Assembly: GCF_008698145.1 (NCBI RefSeq)
Contig: NZ_RZNZ01000019.1
Coordinates: forward strand, 1 to 51,043
Direction of reading: 5' to 3'
Origin: Bifidobacterium vespertilionis
Lineage (GTDB): Bacteria; Actinomycetota; Actinomycetes; Actinomycetales; Bifidobacteriaceae
DNA: 51,043 nt
Shown one piece after another: positions 8,360 through 16,923 of this stretch. The position numbers were made by a program, and so were the translations under genes. Position 1 is the first letter of the stretch, and the number at the start of each line of letters is the position of its first letter. The notes under the pieces were generated by a model that was not told where the DNA came from, did not search any database, and was given only the letters and a program-made list of their open reading frames with translations.

Positions 8360-8619
8360 TGTTTTCCTTTTTCTTCGGTGGATGATGAATTATTGACCGA
8401 AACATCATCGGATTTCGGAGGGAACGCACGCACGAACATCGCCAAAAGGATGATGATGGTTATGACGCTGGTGACCGCCCTGCGGATGTAACCCATCCTC
8501 AGAGCCTGCACGAACAGTGCCACCATGGCGATGGCCCCAAGAAGGCAGAGGATGCCTAAGGCGCGTCGCTTCCAGATGGATTTGCGGTCAGTGTTCTGTA
8601 CTGGTTTTTCGGTATTCAT
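8356..8619 (-). CDS. Small two-helix membrane protein
   Basis: An 87-residue protein with two hydrophobic helices (ALGILCLLGAIAMVALFVQAL and AVTSVITIIILLAMFVRAF), a basic N-terminal region and a polar, acidic tail. The ATG at 8619 was chosen because AAAGGA lies 9 bases upstream; a TTG at 8637 falls before that site. It overlaps the following four-helix gene by ATGA. No family recognised. It lies 42 bp downstream of the secreted-protein gene. Its size and place are typical of accessory or immunity proteins next to secreted peptides, but no sequence motif proves that. Confidence 0.7.
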   Translation of the reverse strand: MNTEKPVQNTDRKSIWKRRALGILCLLGAIAMVALFVQALRMGYIRRAVTSVITIIILLAMFVRAFPPKSDDVSVNNSSSTEEKGKQ

Positions 8620-8661
8620 GACGTGCGTTCCTTTCAAAGATCAAGTGCCTCGATTATAGGT

Positions 8662-9156
8662 CTACAGGAAGAACATGATGGTCTTGGTACAGAAGTTTGC
8701 CCACCAATCGTTCATGCCGATGGCCTTGCATGCACTGTAAATGATATGTTCGGTGGTGCCAGTGAAACTATCGATATAATCAAGGAAATCGCCGACCGGT
8801 CCGATGGCTTTCTGTACAGATGCAGGCAATTTCTTGAAAATTTTCAGAATTCCTTGAGCAAGCTTTGAGTATACGCCAGTTGTCTGAGTGGAATCATCAT
8901 TAAGAGCATGTTCACCGGAAATCAGAATATGGTAAAGCTCTGCAATTTCGGATTCACTAAACTGATCCAGTTCTTCATCGGTGAATCCAGCACCTTTGAG
9001 TGCAGTACGATGATTATTGACAGAAGTGATCTGTGAATTCGTGGTATCGATGTTTAGTTCATCGGCCATAGCGGTATTCGCGCCAAGGGCGAGTGCTCCG
9101 CTCGTAAGCATGGAGAGGGAGAGCATAGCTGCGATGGTCTTCTTGGTGTAGTTCAT
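8662..9156 (-). CDS. Small secreted protein with C-terminal amphipathic/cysteine region
   Basis: A 164-residue exported protein with a Sec signal peptide (NYTKKTIAAMLSLSMLTSG) and probable cleavage after Ala31 (AMA-D). The mature part begins with an acidic helical segment carrying GFTDEELDQFSESEIAELY. It continues through a basic amphipathic stretch (KLAQGILKIFKKLPASVQKA) to a hydrophobic tail with two cysteines (Cys143, Cys156) and ends IMFFL. There is no lipobox, LPXTG or membrane anchor. AAGGA precedes the ATG at 9156. No family recognised. The cationic/hydrophobic end, two cysteines, neighbouring small membrane genes and divergent LuxR-type two-component system recall bacteriocin or signal-peptide loci, which remains inference. 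Confidence 0.78.
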   Translation of the reverse strand: MNYTKKTIAAMLSLSMLTSGALALGANTAMADELNIDTTNSQITSVNNHRTALKGAGFTDEELDQFSESEIAELYHILISGEHALNDDSTQTTGVYSKLAQGILKIFKKLPASVQKAIGPVGDFLDYIDSFTGTTEHIIYSACKAIGMNDWWANFCTKTIMFFL

Positions 9157-9361
9157 GATGATTCCTTGTTTGTGTGTTGTGTATTGGTTGGCGCATCATG
9201 TGATGCGTTGGTTTCACAGTAGAGTCAATCCGGGTTCCGCCGCAGGAGGTTGTCGTACGGTTGGGTGACGGGTCGCCCGAACGGGTGACACGGGTTGCAT
9301 CAGACAAGTCGGTCTACGATGATGGTGGATAGGACTTCGATGCACCAAGGATGGGGGAGCC
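9157..9361. promoter_or_regulatory. Divergent promoter region of two-component locus 1
   Basis: This gap separates the secreted-protein gene (minus) from its regulator (plus). It contains an inverted repeat CGCATCA-TG-TGATGCG at 9192-9207, a TTGACT box on the minus strand at 9222-9227 that could be a -35 element, and two GGGTGAC words at 9263 and 9283 (20 bp apart), the first facing an inverted GTCGCCC. These are plausible regulator sites. The TAGAC-N4-GTCTA site of locus 2 is absent here. Confidence 0.45.
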
Positions 9362-10066
9362 ATGTCGGACGCGGTTCGGTCTCGGATCGGCATATTGGAC
9401 AATGATGAACTTACGTTGGCGGCCTTGCGCGCGTATTTGAGCGGTAATCTTCGTAACGCCCGGGTGGACTGGTCGGTGACGGATGCCAAGCGTGCGGTCT
9501 CGCTGTGTCTTTCGGACAGATCCCGTCCGGATATCCTCATCACGGACATGTCTTTGAACGAGTCCTCCGGCGTTCAGGTCATCCGCGATATCCGTGAGCG
9601 GACGGCACGTGTTCCGATCCTTGCGATCACTTCCTTCCCGATCGGCGAATATGCCCAGTCTGCGGCTGAGGCGGGTGCGCAGGGCATCATTGCCAAACGC
9701 GATCTCAATGAGATCTGCAACGCTATCAGCGTGGTGTTGGCGAATAGGGTCTGGATCCACGATGGTGGAGGATCTTCGGGGGTATCCCTTGCGGACTGTG
9801 GCTTCGAATCAGCGCGCGATGCGCATGCGCGGCTGGTGCGTGGCGACGAGAATGCGGATCGTGAACTGTCCGAACGGGAGTGTGCGGTGATTGATCTGTT
9901 CTCCCGTGGCCTGACTTCCAAACAGACCGCTGAGCATCTCGGGGTGAGTGAGAACACGGTTAAAACCTACGCGCGCCGCATTTTCGGCAAATTGGGCGCG
10001 AACACGAGGGGGCAGGCGATCGCCATCTGGATGACATTGCCGAAGCGAAAGCTGCGGGAGAACTGA
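9362..10066 (+). CDS. LuxR/NarL-type response regulator (locus 1)
   Basis: A 234-residue DNA-binding response regulator. The receiver domain has an acidic pair in ILDNDEL, the phospho-acceptor Asp62 (ITDMSLNESSG), the ITSFP switch segment and Lys in IIAKRDL. The C-terminal LuxR helix-turn-helix is LSERECAVIDLFSRGLTSKQTAEHLGVSENTVKTYARR (positions about 171-208 of the protein). GGGGGAG precedes the ATG at 9362. Its stop at 10066 is one base before the kinase start, so both are one operon. It is clearly paralogous to the regulator at 19177 (shared DND, DMSL..SGV, IT.FP and AGAQG words). It probably controls the divergent secreted-protein unit. Confidence 0.9.
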   Translation: MSDAVRSRIGILDNDELTLAALRAYLSGNLRNARVDWSVTDAKRAVSLCLSDRSRPDILITDMSLNESSGVQVIRDIRERTARVPILAITSFPIGEYAQSAAEAGAQGIIAKRDLNEICNAISVVLANRVWIHDGGGSSGVSLADCGFESARDAHARLVRGDENADRELSERECAVIDLFSRGLTSKQTAEHLGVSENTVKTYARRIFGKLGANTRGQAIAIWMTLPKRKLREN

Positions 10067-10067
10067 T

Positions 10068-11303
10068 ATGAGTGCGAATGAAGGTCAAGAGCGGAATCAG
10101 ACCGTTGGGGACGACGAATGGGAATCCATGTGGGGCGATGTCCGGGATTCCGCCAGGTCGTCGATATCGGTGCTTATGGTGGCTGGCCCGATGATATTGT
10201 GTCTCGCTGGTTGTCTGGTGCTGTGGAATTCGACTGGAAATGATATCTGGATTGGCTATGTTTGGATTTGCATCTTCATGGTGTTGTTCTATGGTGTTTA
10301 CGTGCGATGGAATAATATGACAGGATTGTTGGACTCGCGTACAGGTTTTGCTAAGAAAAGACGATCTGAGTGTGAGATAAAAAGCATTGGTGGCAATAAT
10401 GGGTCGTTAACTCGCTACTCGTTGACTTTGATTATTATTCCTCTCGTATTGCTAGTTATAGTTTCCGTATTGCGACTTTTTGATAATGCGATTTTTGATT
10501 ATGTCAACAGCTGGTTGATTATAGGATATGCTGCATATATTGCATTGTTTATTCTCTCAACTTTAAAACAAGAAGTGAGTCACATTGTTGTTGACAGAGA
10601 TAGACGTATTGACGAACTAACGAGACAGATGGCGATTATTGATCGTGATAATCGTATTGCAGGAAGAATGCATGATTCTGTTACAGGTGATTTATCTTAC
10701 ATTGCATTTGTGGCTCAAAATAACACAAGTAAAGAAAACGATAGTAAGAATAAAGACTGGAGATCTGTAAATCAGGTTGCACTTAAGGCGCTAGATGATA
10801 TGCATGAGCTTATTGACCTTCTTAAGCATAATAAAACGTCAAAGAGTGATATCACCGCTAACAATGAGAATGATCACTTGTTTACTTTTATAAGAGCTAT
10901 TGCGAATACGGTGGATGTTGGTGATGGTCGTATGAACGATCTGTGTATTCGTGGTGATTCAACTGTGAATGGATCCTGTTCGCTGCTGTTTGACGACGGC
11001 AACAGGAATATGAAGGAAGTAATCTCCTTTGTCAAAGAGGTGTATAACAACCTGATGAAGCATGCGGATCCTGATTTTCCATATATCATATTCATTTCGG
11101 TCGAACAGAACGAGGTGATCATATCCCAGCAGAATACATGCTTGAAGCATGAACGACTGCCTTCATCCGAGCGTGGCATGGGGCTGCATCGCAGCATGAT
11201 CGAAATGCTGGGAGGTGAATTGAATGCCAATGCCGAAGACGGGGAATGGACGCTGTATGCGCGCATTCCGCTGACGACTCCCGTCTCTGCGAACGGCCGG
11301 TAA
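10068..11303 (+). CDS. Sensor histidine kinase (locus 1)
   Basis: A 411-residue membrane kinase partner of the adjacent regulator. Four hydrophobic helices lie near residues 27-48, 57-78, 118-140 and 148-167. The phospho-acceptor is His202 in RMHDSVTGDLSYI. The ATPase domain has a short N box (EVYNNLMKH) and a G box (SERGMGLHRS). There is no large extracellular sensor domain, so the signal is likely sensed in or near the membrane. GGGAG at 10056-10060 supports the ATG at 10068. The centre of the gene is strikingly AT-rich (for example 20 G/C of 60 bases at 10441-10500 and 22 of 60 at 10741-10800) while both ends are GC-rich, a mosaic that suggests recombination or import. Confidence 0.88.
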   Translation: MSANEGQERNQTVGDDEWESMWGDVRDSARSSISVLMVAGPMILCLAGCLVLWNSTGNDIWIGYVWICIFMVLFYGVYVRWNNMTGLLDSRTGFAKKRRSECEIKSIGGNNGSLTRYSLTLIIIPLVLLVIVSVLRLFDNAIFDYVNSWLIIGYAAYIALFILSTLKQEVSHIVVDRDRRIDELTRQMAIIDRDNRIAGRMHDSVTGDLSYIAFVAQNNTSKENDSKNKDWRSVNQVALKALDDMHELIDLLKHNKTSKSDITANNENDHLFTFIRAIANTVDVGDGRMNDLCIRGDSTVNGSCSLLFDDGNRNMKEVISFVKEVYNNLMKHADPDFPYIIFISVEQNEVIISQQNTCLKHERLPSSERGMGLHRSMIEMLGGELNANAEDGEWTLYARIPLTTPVSANGR

Positions 11304-11339
11304 GATGGTGCACTGTTCGTCTATGTGAAGGAGACGGTT

Positions 11340-14300
11340 TTGGGCATCACCTCGTTCGGAAATCCGCATGACACCGGCCGCGCGTTCACCGTGCTGCCGC
11401 TGGAGATCGAGGACAATTGCTCCTCGTCGGTGCTCATGCGGGCGCGGGACATTGTGGACGACGCCAAGCGCAAGCTGTTCGACCTGACCTGCGAGCCGGG
11501 GCGCGATTCCAGCGATCTCATGACGATCCGCGGCAAGGTACGCGGGACCAGCGCGCCGCAGAACCTGTACCGCACGTGGGTGCGCTTCGATCCGGACACC
11601 GAGGAGTTCGACGACGGGGCCTGCACCTGCCCGGCCTTCACCGGGTACAAGTTCGACATCTGCAAGCACATGGCCGCGCTCGCGTTGTACTTCGCCGATC
11701 ATCCGGGCGAATTCGAGGGCTTCCCGGGGGCCAATGCGGCGCAGTCCGCAGCGGGCAGCTCGATCGATCTGCTTGACTACATGGAGCGGCTGGACGAGGC
11801 GGAAGAGCAGCGCAAGCGGGCGATGCGCGGGGCGGCGGGCGTCGGTCCCGACGGGGCGGCCGGTGCGGGCCGAACCGGGGCGATCGGCGGACAGCCGGGT
11901 GGACGGTCGGGCGCGAAGACTCAATCCCGCGCAGCCGCGGTGGCCCCCGGGCAGGTGACGCTCGACCCGAATCTGACGTTCGCGGACCGCTTCTGGAGCG
12001 TGGACTTCCGCATCCGCAACCTCGCCAACGGCGCGTCCTACGTGCTCAAATCCATTTCGCGGTTCCTCACCTGCATGGCCTCCGGCATGTACGAACAGTA
12101 TGGGCAGAAGCTGGCCTTCGCGCACACCCCGGAGATGCTGGACGACTATGGCCGCGCGCTGCTGGGCTTCCTCAAGCGCGCGATCGACGCCCGGGAGAAC
12201 GCCATGCGGTTGGCGCGCTACTACATGCCCGCCACGGTGGCGCGCGATCTGCCGCTGTCCGAGGACGAGGTGACCCAGCTGCTGCGGCTGAGCGAAGGGC
12301 GGGATCTCTGCGTCTCCATCGACAACGGCGGTTGGGAGACCTTCGGCCCGGCCCGCGTGCCCGTGCAGGCCGACGAAATGCCGGTGCGCGTCGCCATGAC
12401 CCGCGTGCATCGCGGATCCCACGCCGGGTACGTGCTGCGCGGGGATGTGGTGATCGATGCGATCGCGGAGGGCGCCGACGGCACCTACATGCTGGTCGCC
12501 CCCGCGCCGCCCATGCCCAGCGAGGCCGCGTTCGCCCGCGCCGACGCCGTGTCCACCGCTCGCGATCTGACGACGTTGGGCGCCAAGGGCATCGCCAATC
12601 TGCCCGAGGAGACCCTGAGGCGGCTCGGGGTGCTCAACGGCGCGTCCGACCCGTTCGATGCGTCCGACCCGTTCGGCAGGCCCTCACGTTCGGCGGGTTC
12701 CGCCCGATCCTATCCAGGCGACGTCGTCCCCGCGGGGCCGCGCCGGTTCGTCCGTCTGTCGCACGAGCTCGAACCGGTCGTGCCCGTCCTGCCCACGTTG
12801 TGCGACGGCAGTCCCGATGGACGGTTCGTGTCCGACGACGATCTGCCCCTGTTCGCCCGCACGCTGCTGCCCCTGCTGAACAAGGCCGGCGTGGATGGCG
12901 ATGTGCCCCAGTCCGTGCGGGACATGCAGCCGCAGCCGTGCGAGCCCGGATTCTATCTGGACCGCACCGAGGACGGGGTCATCTGCACGCTGAAGTTCCG
13001 CTATGGATCCCGCGAGATCTCGCTGTTCCCGTACGGGGCGGCCGATCGCGGGGGAGCGCCGCGCGACTTCGCCACCGAACGGTACGCCGAGGATGTGGTG
13101 CGACGCTACTTCACCGTGGAGGACATCCACAAGCCCGCGCTGATCGGCCGCGACGAGACCTATGCGATCGTCGCCCTGTTCGATCAGGGCCTGGCAGCCA
13201 TGCATGCGGCCGGATCGGTCTACACCACCCCGGCGTTCGATCGCCTGCTCGCCCCGCGCCCGCCCAAGACGCGCCTCGCCGTCACCATGAACGGCGGTCT
13301 GGTGGACGTCTCCCTGATCGCCGACGAGATCCCGCCGGACGAGGTGGGCGCCTTTCTGGCGAGTTACCGTCGCAAGCAGCGCTTCCACAGGCTCAAGGAC
13401 GGGACGATCGTGCCGGTCGGCGAGCATGACGCCGATCTGGACGCGGCCATCGGCACCGCGCGCAACCTCGGGCTGGACCCGGACGCCTTCGAAAAGGGCG
13501 ATGGCACGGTGGAGGTGCCCGGATTTCAGGCCTTCCTGCTTGACGCCGATCTGGACGACGCGGACAAGGACGCCTCCTTCCGCCGCTACGTGCAGGATGT
13601 GAGGGTGATCGACCCGAGTCGCTACCAGATGCCGGAGTCCCTGCATGGGGTGCTGAGGCCTTACCAGGTGGAGGGCTTCCGGTGGCTCCAGACCCTGTAC
13701 GACAAGGGATTCGGCGGCATTCTGGCCGATGAGATGGGCTTGGGCAAGTCGGTGCAGTTCATCGCCATGCTGCTCGCGCGCAGGGGAGAAGCGGACGGTG
13801 CGGCCGACGGTGATGGCATGATCGGCGACCGCACCGATCATGCGCCGAATCTGATCGTCTGTCCGGCGTCGCTGGTGTACAACTGGGCCGCCGAATTCGC
13901 CAAGTTCGCGCCGTCGCTCAACGTGCAGGTGGTGGCCGGAACGAAGGGTCAGCGCAAGGCGATGCTGGCCGCGCTCAAGGGCGATGGCGATCGGTCCGCC
14001 GGCCGGGATGCCAGCCGTGGCACCGATCGTGGCGCCGATCGGTCCGCCGATCGTCCGGACGTGCTCGTCACCTCATACGATCTGCTGCGTCTGGACGAGG
14101 CCGACTACAAGGGTCTCACGTTCCGCGCAATGGCGATCGACGAGGCGCAGGTCATCAAGAACCACACCACCAAGGTGGCCAAGGCGGTCAAATCGATCGA
14201 CGCGCGCCACCGCTTCGCCCTCACCGGCACGCCCGTGGAGAACCGGCTCGCCGAACTGTGGAGCATCTTCGACTTCCTCATGCCCGGTCTGCTGGGCGGA

Positions 14301-15182
14301 TTCAAGCGATTCCACGAGCGCTACGAGCTGCCGATCTCCAACGACGCCTACGGGGACGAGGGGCGCGCGCAGGCCGCCAAGCTCAAGTCGCTGGTGGGCG
14401 TGTTCATCCTGCGACGTCTCAAGTCCCAGGTGCTCACCGACCTGCCGGACAAGCTGGAGAACGTGGTCACCGTGAAGCTGGAGGGCGAGCAGCGCAAGCT
14501 GTACGCGGCGCACGAGCAGCGGCTCAAGCTCACACTCACCCACACGCAGGCGAAGGACTTCAACGCCGACCGCATCCGCATCCTCGCCGAGCTCACCAGA
14601 CTGCGGCAGATCTGCTGCGACCCGCGCCTGCTGTACGCCGACGCCAAGGACCGCTCCGCCAAGCTCGCCGCGATCGAGGAGCTGGTGCGCACCTGCATGG
14701 ACGAGGGCAAGAAGGCGCTGGTGTTCTCCCAGTTCACGTCGTTCCTGGACCTGATCGCCGAACGGTTCAAGGCGCGCGGGATCGCGTACTACATGATCAC
14801 CGGCGAGACGCCCAAGAAGCGCCGCGTGGAGCTGGTGGACAAGTTCAACGGCAACGATGTGCCCGCGTTCCTCATCTCGCTCAAGGCCGGCAACACGGGC
14901 CTCAACCTCACGGGCGCGAGCGTGGTGATCCACGCCGATCCGTGGTGGAACGCGGCCGCGCAGGAGCAGGCCACGGACCGCGCGCACCGCATCGGCCAGA
15001 CCCGCGACGTCAACGTGTATCAGATCGTGGCCAAGGACACGATCGAGGAGCGCATGCTCAAGCTGCAGGCCGCGAAAAGCGAGGTCGCCCGTCAGGTGCT
15101 GGGTGGCGATGCGTCCGATGGCATGGCGACCGGCGTGGCATCCCTCACCCGCGACGATCTGCTCGGCCTCCTCTCCGCGTGA
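11340..15182 (+). CDS. SWIM zinc-finger SNF2-family helicase/ATPase
   Basis: A 1280-residue DNA-dependent ATPase of the Swi2/Snf2 group, expected to translocate on or remodel protein-DNA complexes in repair or transcription. The N-terminal SWIM zinc finger is C95-x-C97...C108-x-H110. Helicase motifs follow: I (DEMGLGKS, about 797-804), II (IDEAQ), III (LTGTPVENRLAELWSIFDF), IV (ALVFSQFTSFLDL), V (GNTGLNLTGASVVIHADPWWN) and VI (QATDRAHRIGQ). The TTG at 11340 was chosen because AAGGAG at 11328-11333 gives 6-base spacing; a GTG at 11325 precedes that site. Low-complexity inserts (around 170-200 and 880-900) are Gly/Ala/Arg-rich. It lies 36 bp after the kinase but is probably unrelated to it. Confidence 0.93.
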   Translation: MGITSFGNPHDTGRAFTVLPLEIEDNCSSSVLMRARDIVDDAKRKLFDLTCEPGRDSSDLMTIRGKVRGTSAPQNLYRTWVRFDPDTEEFDDGACTCPAFTGYKFDICKHMAALALYFADHPGEFEGFPGANAAQSAAGSSIDLLDYMERLDEAEEQRKRAMRGAAGVGPDGAAGAGRTGAIGGQPGGRSGAKTQSRAAAVAPGQVTLDPNLTFADRFWSVDFRIRNLANGASYVLKSISRFLTCMASGMYEQYGQKLAFAHTPEMLDDYGRALLGFLKRAIDARENAMRLARYYMPATVARDLPLSEDEVTQLLRLSEGRDLCVSIDNGGWETFGPARVPVQADEMPVRVAMTRVHRGSHAGYVLRGDVVIDAIAEGADGTYMLVAPAPPMPSEAAFARADAVSTARDLTTLGAKGIANLPEETLRRLGVLNGASDPFDASDPFGRPSRSAGSARSYPGDVVPAGPRRFVRLSHELEPVVPVLPTLCDGSPDGRFVSDDDLPLFARTLLPLLNKAGVDGDVPQSVRDMQPQPCEPGFYLDRTEDGVICTLKFRYGSREISLFPYGAADRGGAPRDFATERYAEDVVRRYFTVEDIHKPALIGRDETYAIVALFDQGLAAMHAAGSVYTTPAFDRLLAPRPPKTRLAVTMNGGLVDVSLIADEIPPDEVGAFLASYRRKQRFHRLKDGTIVPVGEHDADLDAAIGTARNLGLDPDAFEKGDGTVEVPGFQAFLLDADLDDADKDASFRRYVQDVRVIDPSRYQMPESLHGVLRPYQVEGFRWLQTLYDKGFGGILADEMGLGKSVQFIAMLLARRGEADGAADGDGMIGDRTDHAPNLIVCPASLVYNWAAEFAKFAPSLNVQVVAGTKGQRKAMLAALKGDGDRSAGRDASRGTDRGADRSADRPDVLVTSYDLLRLDEADYKGLTFRAMAIDEAQVIKNHTTKVAKAVKSIDARHRFALTGTPVENRLAELWSIFDFLMPGLLGGFKRFHERYELPISNDAYGDEGRAQAAKLKSLVGVFILRRLKSQVLTDLPDKLENVVTVKLEGEQRKLYAAHEQRLKLTLTHTQAKDFNADRIRILAELTRLRQICCDPRLLYADAKDRSAKLAAIEELVRTCMDEGKKALVFSQFTSFLDLIAERFKARGIAYYMITGETPKKRRVELVDKFNGNDVPAFLISLKAGNTGLNLTGASVVIHADPWWNAAAQEQATDRAHRIGQTRDVNVYQIVAKDTIEERMLKLQAAKSEVARQVLGGDASDGMATGVASLTRDDLLGLLSA

Positions 15183-15520
15183 GTGACCGCTGTCATCCTG
15201 AGCGGAGCGGGACCTTCCCTCGTCATCCTGAGTGGGCGGGACCTTTCCTTGTCATCCTGAGCACTGAGCCGTTAAGCGGACAGCCCGGTGGGCTGTCCGT
15301 AGGCGAGGGGAGCCGCCGCCAAGGCGGCGACGGTCCGGCGCAGCCGGACACCGTAGCGGAGTCGAAGGATCCTTAATACTCCCGCACCAATGACCAATGC
15401 CAAATGACGAAGGATCCTTCGCTGCGCTCAGGATGACAAAGCATCACCCTGTCATCCTGAGCGCAGCCGGACACCGTAGCGCGCAGTCGAAGGATCCTTA
15501 ATCTTGCGCACGGACCCGCC
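15183..15520. repeat. Family A and B intergenic repeats
   Basis: Three CATCCTGAGC words (15194, 15224, 15252) lead into a family B hairpin whose stem is GGACAGCCC-GGT-GGGCTGTCC (15279-15299), then GCCGCC-AA-GGCGGC. A family A hairpin follows, with AAGGATCCTT on each side of a loop that contains ACCAATGACCAATG. Another family A half with AAGGATCCTT ends near 15500. No gene is supported in this stretch. Confidence 0.85.
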
Positions 15521-15636
15521 CCATCGCGGTCGACGGTTGTCAAAAAGTTATCCTTTGTTGATTTTTGTTGGCTTTTTATGACAAATATCGGCAACAGCCT
15601 ACCCCTTATATGGGGGATGCGACTACACCTAGAGGT

Positions 15637-15930
15637 ATGAGCACTACAGATAGCATCAAGGAAACCTTCGGCGCCGTCGTCGAAGCGTATGCCGCAGTCA
15701 AGTCCAACAATGACAAGCTCGCCCGTGACGTCGAGCACGTCGGCTTCTACGCCCAGCTGGGCGAGTCCGCTCCGAACTCTCAGCTGCCCAACCTGTGGAA
15801 CACCCTCGAGCGCATCGAGAAGGCCATCAACGCCGACCCGCAGCTGAAGGCCGAGTTCGGCGAGACCGGTGAGAAGGCCATCAAGGCCGCCTTCACCGCC
15901 ATCGCCAAGCGTCTGGCTCCGGCCGCCTGA
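15637..15930 (+). CDS. Small soluble helical protein of unknown function
   Basis: A 97-residue protein (MSTTDSIKETFGAVVEAYAAVKSNNDK...) with no signal peptide or membrane helix and an all-helical look. Codon use is very biased toward preferred GC-ending codons (GTC, AAG, CTG, GGC), typical of highly expressed genes. AGAGG sits almost against the ATG at 15637, which is unusually close; upstream in-frame starts at 15565 and 15610 have no better site, so the start is uncertain. A strong terminator follows 42 bp after the stop. The family was not recognised. A small abundant cytoplasmic protein, stress-related or structural, is a guess. Confidence 0.78.
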   Translation: MSTTDSIKETFGAVVEAYAAVKSNNDKLARDVEHVGFYAQLGESAPNSQLPNLWNTLERIEKAINADPQLKAEFGETGEKAIKAAFTAIAKRLAPAA

Positions 15931-15971
15931 TTCCGTCCGATTCCGGTTGCACGGATTCCTTCATCTTCACT

Positions 15972-16019
15972 CCAAAGGGGAGGGCCTCCATCGAAGGAGG
16001 TCCTCCCCTTTGGTTTTTT
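15972..16019 (+). terminator. Rho-independent terminator after the small helical protein
   Basis: An 18-bp stem (CCAAAGGGGAGGGCCTCC with its near-perfect complement at 15996-16013), a 6-base loop and then six T residues. This is one of the strongest terminators in the window and supports high expression of the preceding gene. Confidence 0.92.
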
Positions 16020-16052
16020 GCGGTTCAATCGGAGCCCGTCAGCCGGAGCCCG

Positions 16053-16703
16053 TCACCACATCGGCACGACGGCCGCACCGATGCACTGCAGAAACGCGGC
16101 CACATCGCGCATCTCCGGCATGCTGATCGAATGCTCCATGCCCGGATACACCTTCTCCGTGAGCGTGCCGTGATCGGCCCAGAACGCGCCCATCGCCTTC
16201 ACGTCCGACTGAGGGAAGATCGTGTCCGCGCCGCCGTGGCCGTAGAACACCGGGGGTCTGAGCTGCTTGAGCTCGCCGTCACCGGGCTCCACCGGGCCCG
16301 GAGCCAGCCAGCCGGAGAACGAGACCGCGGCCTTGTAGCGCTTCGGGTCCAGGCGCAGCAGATGCGCGGCCAGCAGACCACCCTGCGAGAAGCCCATCGG
16401 GATCACGTCGCGCGCCTGCGGGATGTTCGCGGCCACCCAGCGATTCACCGCATCGCCGGCCGCGCGCGCCTGATCATCCAATGACTCGCCCTCCGGCACG
16501 CCCTCATGCGCCCACGTGCCGAACCACGTGTAGCCCATGCCGTACGCGATCGGCGCGCGCAGCGAAGCGTAGTCGGCGTTCGGCGCGCAGTAGCGCAGCA
16601 GATCGGGCAGATCGTACTCGTTGGAGCCCCAGCCGTGCAGCAGCAGGAACACCGGACGGCTCTCCGGTCCGTTCAGTTTGGTGATCGCGCGCGTGATATC
16701 CAT
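16053..16703 (-). CDS. Phospholipase/carboxylesterase-type alpha/beta hydrolase
   Basis: A 216-residue serine hydrolase of the acyl-protein-thioesterase/carboxylesterase group, probably cytoplasmic, cleaving carboxylic esters or thioesters. The oxyanion segment LLLHGWGSNEYDL lies near residue 20; the catalytic triad is Ser106 (GFSQGG), Asp160 (GGADTIFP) and His191 (GMEHSIS). Length is normal for the family. AAGGGGGG immediately upstream supports the ATG at 16703. It is a single gene between the small helical protein (convergent) and the SPFH gene (divergent). The substrate is unknown. Confidence 0.9.
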   Translation of the reverse strand: MDITRAITKLNGPESRPVFLLLHGWGSNEYDLPDLLRYCAPNADYASLRAPIAYGMGYTWFGTWAHEGVPEGESLDDQARAAGDAVNRWVAANIPQARDVIPMGFSQGGLLAAHLLRLDPKRYKAAVSFSGWLAPGPVEPGDGELKQLRPPVFYGHGGADTIFPQSDVKAMGAFWADHGTLTEKVYPGMEHSISMPEMRDVAAFLQCIGAAVVPMW

Positions 16704-16923
16704 ATTTCCCCCCTTGATCCGGGTTGCGGCCGTCGCCGCCTTCCGAGCCCAGCCTATGGCCGGGATGCGACCATGCCGAACGCGACCGAACTCGTTGGGC
16801 GGCTGGCCGCGGTCAACGCGCGTGGACCGGGTCTCGCGGGTTCACGGCCCGTGCACTACACTGGGGACTTAAGGCCTGCGGATAACGATGTCGCGGGCTG
16901 AAACCTCGAGGAAGGGGAACGCC

